Assembly: GCA_946409855.1 (NCBI GenBank)
Contig: CAMJXZ010000001.1
Coordinates: 1 to 42,808, forward strand
DNA length: 42,808 bases
Origin: an uncultured Clostridia bacterium
GTDB lineage: Bacteria; Bacillota; Clostridia; Christensenellales; Aristaeellaceae
Reading direction: 5' to 3'
Made by a program: the position numbers and the translations under genes. Shown here piece after piece: positions 7,902 through 16,282 of the stretch. Within the stretch, counting starts at the first letter, position 1. Each line of letters opens with the position of its first letter. The notes beneath the pieces were generated by a model that was given only the letters and a program-made list of their open reading frames with translations, made no database searches and was not told the origin of the DNA.

Positions 7902-8738
7902 TTGATCGAAAAATGGAAAATCCCCGTCTGGCCGGTGACCGGGCGGGAGCCCAGAACCGTATATGTCTATCTGCCCGCGGCCGCGGCCCGGGACGGGGAC
8001 GAGCGGTTTCCCGTCCTGTACATGTTCGACGGGCACAACGTGTTCTTTGATGAGGACGCCACCTACGGCAAGAGCTGGGGCATGGGCGAATATCTGGACT
8101 GGACGGACACCGGCCTGATCGTCGTCGCGGTGGACTGCAACCACCGCCCGCCCCGGGGCCGGCTCAACGAATACTCCCCCTTCACCTTCGACGACCCGTA
8201 CTTCGGCCATGTCACGGGATACGGACGGCGTTTCATGCGCTGGCTGACGGAAACCCTCAAGCCGGTCATCGACAGCCGCTACCCGACCCTGCCGCAGCGC
8301 GAAACGACCTGGATCGCCGGCTCTTCCATGGGCGGGCTGATGAGCCTTTTCGCCGTCAGCGAGTTCAATCACGTCTTCTCCCGCGCCGCGGCGCTGTCGC
8401 CCTCCGTATGGGCGGGCCGCGGCCGGATGGAACAGCTGATCCGCAGAACGTCCTTCGGGCCGGACACCGTCGTCTACATGGATTACGGCTCGGAGGAGGC
8501 CCGGGGGCAGGCCCAAACGACCGGATGCTTCTGGCGCTGCGCCGGCGCGCTGGCGGACAAGGGCGTATTCCTGACCGCGCGGATCGTGCCGGACGGCCGG
8601 CACTGCGAAGCCTGCTGGGAACAGCAGATCCCCATTTTCCTGCCGGCGCTCATGTATTCCCCTCCCGTCCCGGACCCTCCGGGAACCGAAGAATCCACCC
8701 AAGCCGAAGAAACAGACGAAAGGAATGAAGACCCATGA
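7902..8738 (+). CDS. Alpha/beta-hydrolase esterase (esterase D / YieL type)
   Basis: 278 residues from a TTG start preceded by AGGAGG at 7890-7895. An alpha/beta-hydrolase of the PF00756 esterase family: FPVLYMFDGHNVF near the first strands, the nucleophile elbow WIAGSSMGGLMSLFA (Ser142), and the C-terminal histidine in PDGRHCEACWEQQ. There is no signal peptide. Relatives act on feruloyl, acetyl or siderophore esters; the substrate is not deducible here. The C-terminal 25 residues are Pro/Glu-rich (PPVPDPPGTEESTQAEETDE) and look disordered. The stop codon overlaps the start of the ATP-grasp gene (ATGA, 8735-8738), so the two proteins are translationally coupled and probably act in one pathway. 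Confidence 0.85.
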   Translation: MIEKWKIPVWPVTGREPRTVYVYLPAAAARDGDERFPVLYMFDGHNVFFDEDATYGKSWGMGEYLDWTDTGLIVVAVDCNHRPPRGRLNEYSPFTFDDPYFGHVTGYGRRFMRWLTETLKPVIDSRYPTLPQRETTWIAGSSMGGLMSLFAVSEFNHVFSRAAALSPSVWAGRGRMEQLIRRTSFGPDTVVYMDYGSEEARGQAQTTGCFWRCAGALADKGVFLTARIVPDGRHCEACWEQQIPIFLPALMYSPPVPDPPGTEESTQAEETDERNEDP

Positions 8739-9925
8739 AGAATTTTGTTTTTATCTCGCCGAATTTCCCGGCCAACTACCAGATGTTCTGCCGGGAGCTC
8801 AAAGCCAACGGCCTCCGCGTGCTGGGGATCGGGGACTGCCCGTATGACGGGCTGACGCAAGCGCTCCGGGAGAGCCTGACGGAATACTACAAGGTCGGCT
8901 CCCTGGAAAACTATGACGAGGTCTACCGCGCCGTCGCCTATTTCATCAGCCGGTACGGACGGATCGACTGGCTGGAGAGCAACAACGAGTACTGGCTCAC
9001 CCACGACGCGATGCTGCGGACGGACTTCCGCATCACCAGCGGCTGGCAGACGGAAGACCTCAGGCGGATCCGCTACAAGAGCGGGATGAAGGAATACTAC
9101 CGGCGGGCGGGCATCCCCGCGGCCCGCTGGCACATCGTGGACGATTTTGACGGCTGCATGGCCTTTATCCGGGATACCGGCTGGCCCGTGATCGCCAAGC
9201 CGGACGACGGCGTCGGCGCTTCGGATACGCACAAGCTGACCTGCGAGGAAGACCTCCGGGCGTTTCTTGCCGGGAAGCGGCCGGAAGTCTCCTATATCAT
9301 GGAGGAATTCATCACCGGGCGGACCATCAGCTACGACGCCATCCTGGACAGCAACGGCGACCCGCTCTTTGAGACCGGCAACGTGACCCCGATGCCGATC
9401 ATGGACATCGTCAACAACCAGGACAACACCCTGTTCTATATCCTCAAGGACCTGCCGGACGACGTGCGCGCTTTCGGCCGCGCCGCGGCCAAAAGCTTCG
9501 GCGTGCGCAGCCGGTTCGTGCACTTTGAGTTTTTCCGCCTGACCTGCGACCAGCCCATGGGCAGGGCCGGGGACGTGGTCGCGCTGGAAGTGAACATGCG
9601 GCCCAGCGGCGGCTATTCCCCGGACATGATGAACTTCGCCAATTCCACCGACGTATACAAGATCTGGGCGGACATGATCGCCTTCGACCGTTCCACGAAG
9701 CCGGAAGGGGAGCATTATTACTGCGCCTTCGCCGGCCGGCGGGACAAAAAGCATTTCGCCCTGTCCCATGAAGCGCTGTGCGCGAAGTACGCCGAACAGC
9801 TGCGGATGGTGGAGCGCACCCCCGAAGCCCTTTCCGGGGCCATGAGCGACCAGATGTACCTGGCCGTGTTCCCGACCGAGGAAGAGATGTTCGCGTATTT
9901 CGACGACGTGAGCCGGGAAGCGTAA
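8735..9925 (+). CDS. ATP-grasp carboxylate-amine/thiol ligase
   Basis: 396 residues. The N-terminal pre-ATP-grasp Rossmann domain begins at once (NFVFISPNFPANYQMFCRELK). The ATP-grasp fold spans about 115-315 with YRRAGIPAARWH, the ATP-binding strand WPVIAKPDDGVGASDTHKL, EEFITGRTISYDAILD and the metal-binding end VALEVNMRPSGGYSPDMMNF. Such ligases join a carboxylate to an amine or thiol with ATP hydrolysis via an acyl phosphate; sequence alone does not name the substrates. Translational coupling to the preceding esterase suggests that one enzyme makes, and the other processes, the same acylated or peptidyl compound (inference). Not a subunit of carbamoyl-phosphate synthase, since it is far too short. 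Confidence 0.85.
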   Translation: MKNFVFISPNFPANYQMFCRELKANGLRVLGIGDCPYDGLTQALRESLTEYYKVGSLENYDEVYRAVAYFISRYGRIDWLESNNEYWLTHDAMLRTDFRITSGWQTEDLRRIRYKSGMKEYYRRAGIPAARWHIVDDFDGCMAFIRDTGWPVIAKPDDGVGASDTHKLTCEEDLRAFLAGKRPEVSYIMEEFITGRTISYDAILDSNGDPLFETGNVTPMPIMDIVNNQDNTLFYILKDLPDDVRAFGRAAAKSFGVRSRFVHFEFFRLTCDQPMGRAGDVVALEVNMRPSGGYSPDMMNFANSTDVYKIWADMIAFDRSTKPEGEHYYCAFAGRRDKKHFALSHEALCAKYAEQLRMVERTPEALSGAMSDQMYLAVFPTEEEMFAYFDDVSREA

Positions 9926-10029
9926 GCAAAGCCCTGCCGTAAAGCGCCTGTCCGCCCGCGCCCGGCGGCCGCGTTCCCCGCCGGAAGCGGCGCCGACAAA
10001 AAAACAACGACCTGAAGGAGACAACCGGC

Positions 10030-11340
10030 ATGAAAAAGCGCCTGTTTACCCTGCTGCTGACTTTCGTGATGCTGGTGTTCCCGTTTTCCGCCCCGGCGGA
10101 AGATGCGGGGGCATTGTCTGGCTATACGCTTTCCAGAGTGGTGATCCTGAGCCGCCACAACATCCGCTCTCCCCTGTCCGGCGGCGGCTCCATGGTGGGC
10201 GAAATCACCCCCCATGCCTGGTTCCAATGGACCTCCGCCCCGAGCGAACTGTCCCTGAAGGGCGCCGTGCTGGAAACCATGATGGGCCAGTATTTCCGCC
10301 TGTGGCTGGAAGACGAGGGCCTGATCCCGGAAAACTGGCAGCCGGAGGAGGGCGCCGTGCGTTTCTACGCCAACGCCAAGCAGCGCACGCAGGCCACGGC
10401 CCGGTATTTTTCCGCGGGCCTGCTCCCGGTCCGCGTGGTGCCGGTGGAATGCCGCGCGCCCTACGATGCCATGGATGACACCTTCAACCCGATCCTGCGC
10501 TATATTTCGGACAGCTATCTGGAAGCCGTCCTGGAACAGATCGCCGAACAGGGCGGGGAAGAAGGGCTGAACGGATACAGCCGCCGGCTGCATGACGCCA
10601 TCGCCCTGCTCATGGACGTCACCGACATGGAGGAAAGCGAAGCCTACCGGTCCGGCAAGTACGGCCAATGGCTCACGGATGAAACCCATATGGTCCTGGA
10701 AGAGGGCAAGGAACCCGGAATGGCCGGCCCGCTCCGGTACGCGACCAACACGGCGGACGCGCTGGTCCTGCAGTATTATGAAGAACCGGACGCTCTGAAG
10801 GCCGCCTTCGGGCATGAACTGACCCGGGAAGACTGGGCCAAAATCTGCGGCATCGTGGAAACCTACGTGAGCATCCTCTGCTCCACGCCGCTGATCGCCG
10901 TCAACACAGCCCATCCCCTGCTCGCGGAACTGAAAAGCGAAATGGAGCAGGAGGGACGGGTCTTCAGCTTCCTGTGCGGACACGACTCCAACGTCGCCGG
11001 CGTCCTGGCCGCCATGGGCGCGGAAGCGTACGAGCTGCCCGATACCCTGGAAACAAGAACGCCCATCGGCGGGAAACTGACCTTTGAACGGTATCTGGAC
11101 GCGGACGGCGAAGCCTGGTACGCGGTGAATATGGTGTATCAGAGCACCGAGCAGCTGCGGCAGGCGCAGCCCCTTTCGCTGGAAAATCCCCCGGTGAAGG
11201 CGCCGCTGCGCTTTGAAGGGCTGGAAACGAACGCGGACGGGCTGATCCGCGAATCCGACCTGCTGAACCGCCTGCAGCAGGCCATCGACGCCTTGGACGC
11301 CCTGCAGGAGGAGTACGCCGACCTGGAAGAAGCCGCCTGA
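10030..11340 (+). CDS. Secreted histidine acid phosphatase
   Basis: 436 residues with a signal peptide (MKKRLFTLLLTFVMLVFPFS, cleavage near APAEDA). The histidine-phosphatase active site reads SRHNIRSP at 41-48, a variant of RHGxRxP in which Gly is Asn while the phospho-acceptor His43 and both arginines are kept. The second half-site is CGHDSNVAGVLAAMG near residue 317, the HD proton-donor motif of the AppA/Agp phytase and glucose-1-phosphatase branch. The enzyme would release phosphate from organic phosphates outside the membrane. The C-terminus is Glu-rich and helical (LQQAIDALDALQEEYADLEE). AAGGAG lies before the ATG. The preceding gap (9926-10029) is G+C-rich with no clear promoter, and the TetM-like gene starts 22 bases after this gene. 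Confidence 0.88.
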   Translation: MKKRLFTLLLTFVMLVFPFSAPAEDAGALSGYTLSRVVILSRHNIRSPLSGGGSMVGEITPHAWFQWTSAPSELSLKGAVLETMMGQYFRLWLEDEGLIPENWQPEEGAVRFYANAKQRTQATARYFSAGLLPVRVVPVECRAPYDAMDDTFNPILRYISDSYLEAVLEQIAEQGGEEGLNGYSRRLHDAIALLMDVTDMEESEAYRSGKYGQWLTDETHMVLEEGKEPGMAGPLRYATNTADALVLQYYEEPDALKAAFGHELTREDWAKICGIVETYVSILCSTPLIAVNTAHPLLAELKSEMEQEGRVFSFLCGHDSNVAGVLAAMGAEAYELPDTLETRTPIGGKLTFERYLDADGEAWYAVNMVYQSTEQLRQAQPLSLENPPVKAPLRFEGLETNADGLIRESDLLNRLQQAIDALDALQEEYADLEEAA

Positions 11341-11362
11341 AGCAAGCGGGAAGGAGGACGGC

Positions 11363-13291
11363 ATGGCCATCCGCAACATCGGGATCTTCGCCCACGTGGA
11401 TGCCGGAAAAACGACCCTGTCCGAGCAGCTGCTCGTCCACGCGGGCCGGCTTCGCCAGGCGGGCAGCGTGGACCAGGGCACCGCGTACACAGACCGGATG
11501 GACGTGGAACGGCGCAGGGGCATTTCCGTCAAAGCCACCTGCGTTTCCTTTTCGTGGAAAGGAACGCAGGTGCGCCTGATCGACACCCCCGGCCACACGG
11601 ATTTTTCGGCGGAAATCGAGCGCTCCTTCTGGGCCATCGACGGGGCCGTGCTGGTGGTGGACGTCGTGCAGGGGGTGCAGCCGCAGACGGAAGCGCTGTT
11701 TGAAGCGCTGTCCGCCCAGGGCCTGCCGATCCTGTTTTTCCTGAACAAGACGGACCGTCCCGGCGCGGACCCAGGGCGCGTCCTTGCGCAGATCCGCAAA
11801 CGCCTGTCCCCCCTGGCGGTGCCCGCCTGGGATGAGGACGGGCTGACGGAATTCGTCTGCGCTTCCGACGATACACTGACGGAGCGCTACCTGAACGGCG
11901 CCCCTCCGGACGCCGCCGAGCTGGACCGGTACCTGGCCGGGCTCACCGCCCGGGGAAAAGCATACCCGGCGCTGTACGGCTCCGCCCTGCGCGATGAAGG
12001 GATCGACCGGCTGCTGGACGCCGTGACCCGCTGGCTGCCCGGGCCGGAAACGGAAGGAGCGGCCCTGTGCGGGGTCGCCTTCTCGGTTTCCGCGGATCCC
12101 GTCATGGGCCGCGGTCTGTGGGTCCGGCTGTTCGGGGGACGGCTGGAAAACCGGATGCCGGTGGACCTGGTCACCGGCACGGACAAAATCACCGGCCGGG
12201 ACATCGTCGTCCAGCGGAAGATCACGCAGATCCGCAGCGACGAAGGGCAGGACATCGGCGCGCTGACCGCCGGCGGCATCGGGATCGTGTACGGTCTGGG
12301 CGACCTTGCCATTGGCCACGTGTTCGGCCGCGGGGATCTTCTGCCCCGGAAGGTCCGGCCCGGCCAGTTCCGCGCGCCCCTGATCACCGTTCAGGTCATC
12401 CCGGAAAAGCCGGAGCAGATGAACGCCCTCCGGGAAGCCTGCGCGGTTCTTTCCGGGGAAGACCCGCTGCTGAAAGCCCGGTACCTGAGCGGGACGGGCG
12501 AACTCCAGCTGCAGGTCATGGGCAAAATACAGCTCGAGATCGTGCAGGAGCTCCTGTCCTCCCGGTTCGGGCTTTCTGTCCGGTTCGGGGAGCCCACGGT
12601 TATCTACCGGGAAACGATCCGGGAACGCGCGCGGGGGTTCGTCGCCTATACCATGCCCAAGCCCTGCTGGGCCATCCTGGAATTTGACCTGGCGCCCGGC
12701 CCCAGGGGCAGCGGGGTCACTTTTTCCTCCATCGTGCCGGGGAAAGACATCCTGCCCCGCTACCAGCATCAGGTGGAGCAGGCGCTGCCCCAGGCCCTCA
12801 GCCAGGGCAGGCTCGGCTGGCAGGTGACGGACGTGCAGATTACCCTGACCGGCGGAAACCATCACCTGATCCACACCCACCCGCTGGACTTCATCGTGGC
12901 CACACCCATGGGGATCCAGGACGGCCTGCGCCGCGGCGGCAGCGTCCTGCTGGAGCCGGTCCTGGAAATGAAGCTGATCATCCCGGACGAATACGTCGGG
13001 CGGATCATCAGCGACGTCCGCACGATGCGCGGCAGCGTGACCGATTCCTCATCCGAGGACGGCGTCACGGTGCTGACCGCCGAAGTCCCCGCGGCGGCGA
13101 GCCTGGATTACCCCATCGCCTTCGCCTCCGCCACCAGCGGCCGGGGCAGCATGAGCACCCGGCTCAAGGGGTATGAGGAATGCCCGCTTGCCCTGGGGAA
13201 AACCGCCCCCCGCCGCGGGGTGGACCCGCTGGACACCGCGAAGTACATCCTCGCCGCCAGGAACGCGCTGGACGGGAACATCTTTGACTGA
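11363..13291 (+). CDS. TetM/TetO-like translational GTPase (ribosomal-protection family), divergent
   Basis: 642 residues, close to TetM's 639, with the same domain order. GTPase motifs: AHVDAGKTT (G1, from residue 10), RRGIS (G2), DTPGH at 74-78 (G3) and NKTD at 128-131 (G4). Domains II-III follow (RPGQFRAPLITVQVIPE, SGTGELQLQVMGKIQLEI). Domain IV and the C-terminus align with TetM to the end (FASATSGRGSMSTRLKGY). The domain IV tip differs: where TetM-class proteins carry YYSPVSTPADF, this one reads HHLIHTHPLDF (500-510). The family removes tetracycline from, or rescues, ribosomes. A canonical tet gene cannot be claimed; a housekeeping or stress paralogue is equally possible. The ATG has AAGGAGGA upstream and a terminator follows. 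Confidence 0.85.
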   Translation: MAIRNIGIFAHVDAGKTTLSEQLLVHAGRLRQAGSVDQGTAYTDRMDVERRRGISVKATCVSFSWKGTQVRLIDTPGHTDFSAEIERSFWAIDGAVLVVDVVQGVQPQTEALFEALSAQGLPILFFLNKTDRPGADPGRVLAQIRKRLSPLAVPAWDEDGLTEFVCASDDTLTERYLNGAPPDAAELDRYLAGLTARGKAYPALYGSALRDEGIDRLLDAVTRWLPGPETEGAALCGVAFSVSADPVMGRGLWVRLFGGRLENRMPVDLVTGTDKITGRDIVVQRKITQIRSDEGQDIGALTAGGIGIVYGLGDLAIGHVFGRGDLLPRKVRPGQFRAPLITVQVIPEKPEQMNALREACAVLSGEDPLLKARYLSGTGELQLQVMGKIQLEIVQELLSSRFGLSVRFGEPTVIYRETIRERARGFVAYTMPKPCWAILEFDLAPGPRGSGVTFSSIVPGKDILPRYQHQVEQALPQALSQGRLGWQVTDVQITLTGGNHHLIHTHPLDFIVATPMGIQDGLRRGGSVLLEPVLEMKLIIPDEYVGRIISDVRTMRGSVTDSSSEDGVTVLTAEVPAAASLDYPIAFASATSGRGSMSTRLKGYEECPLALGKTAPRRGVDPLDTAKYILAARNALDGNIFD

Positions 13292-13320
13292 CCGTCAGGC
13301 GCAGCGGCCAAAAACGCAAG

Positions 13321-13355
13321 CCCCGGAAAGAACCATCATCCGGCTCTTTCCGGGG
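13321..13355. terminator. Bidirectional intrinsic terminator
   Basis: A perfect 11-bp stem, CCCCGGAAAGA (13321-13331) with TCTTTCCGGGG (13345-13355), encloses a 13-base loop. On the plus strand it is followed by CCATTGTTCTTTT; on the minus strand by CTTGCGTTTTT. It separates the convergent TetM-like gene (plus) and a membrane-protein gene (minus) and can end both transcripts. Confidence 0.85.
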
Positions 13356-13416
13356 CCATTGTTCTTTTCAGGGAGGCGCGCCGCCTGAAGCGTTTCCTCA
13401 TGCCGCGGCGGCCCGC

Positions 13417-14355
13417 TCAATCATCGTAATAATGGCTTGTTTTCACTTTGGTGATGTGCTGATCCGTCCCATTCAGCGCGCCGTGGGCGGCGACGCTCCT
13501 TTTCATCGCCCGGACTTCGCTTTTGGACAGGCCGCCATAGGTCAGCTGACCCTCCAGTGCGCTTTCTTCCTCCGCGCTCAGATAAGCTGTGCTGCCGCTC
13601 ATGGATACCTTTTCCGCCGGCGAAGAATGATCCCAGGTCTCGCCAAAGGTGTTGAGAATCCATCCAAGGCCGCCCAGGACGATCACGAAGGCGATGAATG
13701 CCGGATAGAAGCAGGCCACGGTGCTGGCGGCCGCCACGATCAGCAGCGACTGCGGCAGATGCCGGAACTTTTCATAAGACGGGATCGAGACAAAGTACAC
13801 GAGCAGGCCGGCGTAAAACGATACCCGGATGCACACGGGGGTCATGGCTTCCCGGAAGAAATCCTTCATGATCAGGCCGATCACCGCTTTGAAGACCGGG
13901 ATGCCGATGTATTTCGCGGAAGCCACCGCTCCCGCCAGGCAGAGCGGGAAGCCCAGCACCGCCAGGACGATCCCCTTCGCCGTCTTCTTCTGCCGGAAGC
14001 TCCGGATGATCTGCGGGAGGGAAAACCAGATGCAGTCCGCCGCGAAGACCGGCGCTCCCCAGACGGTGAACAATTCAAAGGTCGAGAAGATGCCCTGATA
14101 GCGATAGCCCCTTTGTCCGACGGCGATCATCATGGCAATCGTTGCCGCCAGCGCGTGCATCAGGGCAAGCCCCATCCGCGATTCATCCGATGGCTTTTTC
14201 ACGGCAACCCACACCGGCCCCCCGGCCAGCACCGCCGCCAGGATAACCGCCGCGGCGGGAAACTGTTCCATCAGCACCGTATACTGACGGAGCAGAGACG
14301 GGATAAAATCAAAACTGTTCAGGAAACTGTGCAGGAGCTCTGTCAGAACGACCAT
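13417..14355 (-). CDS. Polytopic membrane protein of unknown function
   Basis: 312 residues from the ATG at 14355. Three in-frame ATGs compete (14376, 14358, 14355); the strong AAGGAGGG at 14369-14362 lies inside the longest version, which rules out 14376 and gives the best spacing to 14355. About seven hydrophobic segments are visible, including FPAAAVILAAVLAGGPVWVAV, LALMHALAATIAMMIAV, IVLAVLGFPLCLAGAVA, FYAGLLVYFVSI and FIAFVIVLGGLGWIL, followed by a soluble 80-residue tail rich in Ser/Glu (STAYLSAEEESALEG) ending in KTSHYYDD. No transporter or enzyme motif is recognised. It is transcribed alone, with a terminator upstream (14489-14522, ending the protease transcript) and one downstream. 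Confidence 0.7.
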   Translation of the reverse strand: MVVLTELLHSFLNSFDFIPSLLRQYTVLMEQFPAAAVILAAVLAGGPVWVAVKKPSDESRMGLALMHALAATIAMMIAVGQRGYRYQGIFSTFELFTVWGAPVFAADCIWFSLPQIIRSFRQKKTAKGIVLAVLGFPLCLAGAVASAKYIGIPVFKAVIGLIMKDFFREAMTPVCIRVSFYAGLLVYFVSIPSYEKFRHLPQSLLIVAAASTVACFYPAFIAFVIVLGGLGWILNTFGETWDHSSPAEKVSMSGSTAYLSAEEESALEGQLTYGGLSKSEVRAMKRSVAAHGALNGTDQHITKVKTSHYYDD

Positions 14356-14488
14356 CATGATCCCTCCTTGATGCATAACCGACCGGGTCGTCAGAAAACA
14401 GAATCACTGTCCCCTGGGGACATCCTGATGATACGGTTTTGCCGGGCCATTCTGTAAGGAGCTTTTTCCCGCGCCGGAGAGGGAAGGT

Positions 14489-14522
14489 AAAAAGAAAAGG
14501 GGCTGCAAACTGCGGCAGCCCC
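14489..14522 (-). terminator. Intrinsic terminator of the pseudo-protease transcript
   Basis: An 8-bp stem GGGGCTGC / GCAGCCCC (14499-14506 and 14515-14522) is followed on the minus strand by TTTTCTTTTT. It lies about 290 bases after the stop codon of the trypsin-fold gene and before the next minus-strand gene. Confidence 0.7.
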
Positions 14523-14617
14523 TCGATTGATGGAAACAACAAAAAATTCAGCATAAAAACCAGAAACGCACAATGACCGGAAGATTCAGAGGAATCCGCA
14601 GCGGCTGGGAAGGAAAA

Positions 14618-14715
14618 ACCTCATCCGTCACGCCTGCGGCGCAACACCTTCCCCAGTGGGGAAGGCTTTTGGAGCCTGCCGGCTGGCAGACTCCAGTGGT
14701 GGCCCGAATGGCCGG
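14618..14715. repeat. REP-like cluster of small palindromes
   Basis: Three short inverted repeats sit side by side: CGCC-TG-CGGCG around 14632; CCTTCCCC-AGT-GGGGAAGG (14647-14665); and GGAG-C-CTGCC-GGCT-GGCAG-A-CTCC (14671-14694). The CCAGTGG apex of the second recurs at 14693-14699 and in the hairpin of the 21.5-kb element (21661-21667). The arrangement resembles dispersed intergenic palindromes; only one copy of this form is in the window. Confidence 0.5.
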
Positions 14716-14813
14716 AGGAAGTAAAATGTGACTTTCCCTACAGATTACAATCCATCGGGGGGTACAGCAGTCCGTTTGCTTTTTCCATCAGCCCGGCGGC
14801 AGGGCCGGGACGG

Positions 14814-15524
14814 TCAGTTCCTGTATATCCTTTCAAAGCGGAGATTTTTCGCCATATCGTCGAACACCCCCTGGGTCAGCCGCCGGCCGACGCATTTGGT
14901 GCTGGTATGGGAGTTGTATACGCCCACCAGGGTCGCCACGTTGTTGCGGTAGATGAAGATCGGCGCGCCCTCCCCGCCGTAGGGCAGTTCCTTTTTGTTG
15001 AAGGTGAACAGCTTGCTGCTGCTGACGCTGAGCGTGGCGCTGTGGATGGTCAGCGAGCCGGAGCTGGAATACGCCCCGATGCGGCAGGATTTGCCCTTGA
15101 ACTCCGCGTCCCCGGCGTAGCGGGTGGCAAACCAGCCGGTGGTCTTGCCGACGTCCCTCTTGAAGCGGACGTAGCCGATGTCGTCCTTGCTCTGGTAGCC
15201 GTTCTTGAAGCTGTCGAAATACCAGTAGGAGCACTCGTCGTCGTACTTGTAGAAATAATTGCTCTTGCTCTTGTAGCCGAAGTAGAACACGATGTTCTTG
15301 GCGGTTTTGTGGTGCTTTTCACAGACCAGGTTGTGCCCCGCCGTGATCAGGCCGTTGGCGCAGATCATCGCGCCGGTGCCAACCCGGGTACAGCCGCATC
15401 TGTATTTGATCTCCATATAGGCGATCGCCGACTTGGGAAATTCGGTGTATCCGCTGCCCGCCAGGGCGGTAAAGGGAAGCAGCGTCACGACAGCTGCCAG
15501 GACCAGGGCCATCAGGCGTTTCAT
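14814..15524 (-). CDS. Secreted trypsin-fold (S1/V8-like) protein lacking the catalytic serine
   Basis: 236 residues from the ATG at 15524. Upstream in-frame ATGs at 15599 and 15530 are less likely, because the AAAAGGAG site is only 2 bases from the latter and 8 from 15524. A signal peptide (MKRLMALVLAAVVTLLPFTALA) precedes a trypsin/V8-like fold. His is in GLITAGHNLVCEKHH and Asp in SKDDIGYVRFKRD. The nucleophile loop, normally G-x-S-G-x-P, reads PYGGEGAPIF, so the catalytic Ser is Glu. It is therefore probably a non-catalytic secreted binding or scaffold protein. A Cys-x-Cys pair (YRCGCTRVG) may form a disulfide. The promoter carries the GTCTAC-N5-GTAGAC palindrome shared with the Hsp70 operon. 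Confidence 0.8.
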   Translation of the reverse strand: MKRLMALVLAAVVTLLPFTALAGSGYTEFPKSAIAYMEIKYRCGCTRVGTGAMICANGLITAGHNLVCEKHHKTAKNIVFYFGYKSKSNYFYKYDDECSYWYFDSFKNGYQSKDDIGYVRFKRDVGKTTGWFATRYAGDAEFKGKSCRIGAYSSSGSLTIHSATLSVSSSKLFTFNKKELPYGGEGAPIFIYRNNVATLVGVYNSHTSTKCVGRRLTQGVFDDMAKNLRFERIYRN

Positions 15525-15679
15525 GTTCATCTCTCCTTTTTCTTTTCCGGAATGCTTCGTTGTGTTCCTCTGCGTGTCAGCCGTCAAGTGCCTGTTCATT
15601 TCATCATCCTCCCGGTAAAACCTTTGTGGTCAGGGACCCTCTCCGGAGCACCGCTTCGGTGTTTCCCTTTGATGTGTCC

Positions 15680-15722
15680 ATCATATACCGGAAAAAGACG
15701 CCGGTGTCTACCGGGAGTAGAC
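15680..15722 (-). promoter_or_regulatory. Palindromic promoter, copy 1 (pseudo-protease gene)
   Basis: On the minus strand the 17-bp palindrome GTCTACTCCCGGTAGAC (15722-15706) overlaps a -35-like TAGACA (15710-15705). Nineteen bases further lies TATGAT (15685-15680) as -10. Palindrome spacing (6-5-6) and the 19-bp promoter spacer are identical in copies 2 and 3. The 5' leader would be about 150 bases. Confidence 0.65.
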
Positions 15723-15754
15723 GAACCGGAATTCCGCCAGGGGAAATCCGCCCC

Positions 15755-16282
15755 TTACTTTTCCCTTCGTCTCCGGATCGCGCCCCGGAGCCCCGGAACA
15801 AACGAAACGACAGCCCCGAACGCCGCCAGCTCCGCCCCGATCTGCAGCCGGCAGCTGAGCCGCCGGTCCCCCAGGGTAGCGGGCACCTCGCTGGTTTCCG
15901 GGGTGGAATAGATGCGCTGAAGAACCGCCCGGTCCAGTACGAAGAACAGGGCGAACAGCGCGGCCAGAATCAGCGCCAGCCATAGCCCGCGCCGGTCCAG
16001 CCAAAGGGACAGCCGGCCCGGGCGCAGCGGCGGCCGGACCGCGCGCAGCAGCCCCCGGGCGCAAACCGCCAGCAGCAGAACGGCAAAGATCAGCATCTGG
16101 AGATAGGCGTAGAACATCGCGACCGATTCGTACAGCCGCTCCTGCACTTCCATGCGGTTCAGCTGCCAGGTCCTGAAGGCGTCCCCTGTCATCCCGGAAA
16201 AGGTGAACGTCAGAAAGAGCATCAGGGCGGTCAGGATCGCAAACACGATGACCTTCCACAGTTTGACGGGACGAGTTGTCAT
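15755..16282 (-). CDS. Membrane protein of unknown function coupled to kptA
   Basis: 175 residues from the ATG at 16282, which overlaps the kptA stop codon as ATGA and has GGAGGAG 6 bases upstream; a longer in-frame ATG at 16327 lies inside kptA and lacks a ribosome site. Hydrophobic segments: VIVFAILTALMLFLTFTFSG, YAYLQMLIFAVLLLAVCARG, LWLALILAALFALFFVLD and near the end AAFGAVVSFVPGL. The tail is Arg-rich (RGAIRRRREK). No family is recognised. The first loop (MTGDAFRTWQLNRMEVQERL) may be external. Translational coupling ties its expression to KptA, but a functional link is speculative. Confidence 0.7.
   Translation of the reverse strand: MTTRPVKLWKVIVFAILTALMLFLTFTFSGMTGDAFRTWQLNRMEVQERLYESVAMFYAYLQMLIFAVLLLAVCARGLLRAVRPPLRPGRLSLWLDRRGLWLALILAALFALFFVLDRAVLQRIYSTPETSEVPATLGDRRLSCRLQIGAELAAFGAVVSFVPGLRGAIRRRREK

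Larger units (their letters stand above)
14377..14813. other. Intergenic region with terminator and hairpin repeats, no gene
   Basis: No credible coding sequence is visible. The stretch holds the minus-strand terminator at 14489-14522 and the palindromic repeat cluster at 14618-14715, both listed separately. The remainder (14377-14488 and 14716-14813) shows no recognisable feature; the promoter of the membrane-protein gene must lie before 14355, but no convincing -35/-10 pair stands out. Confidence 0.6.
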
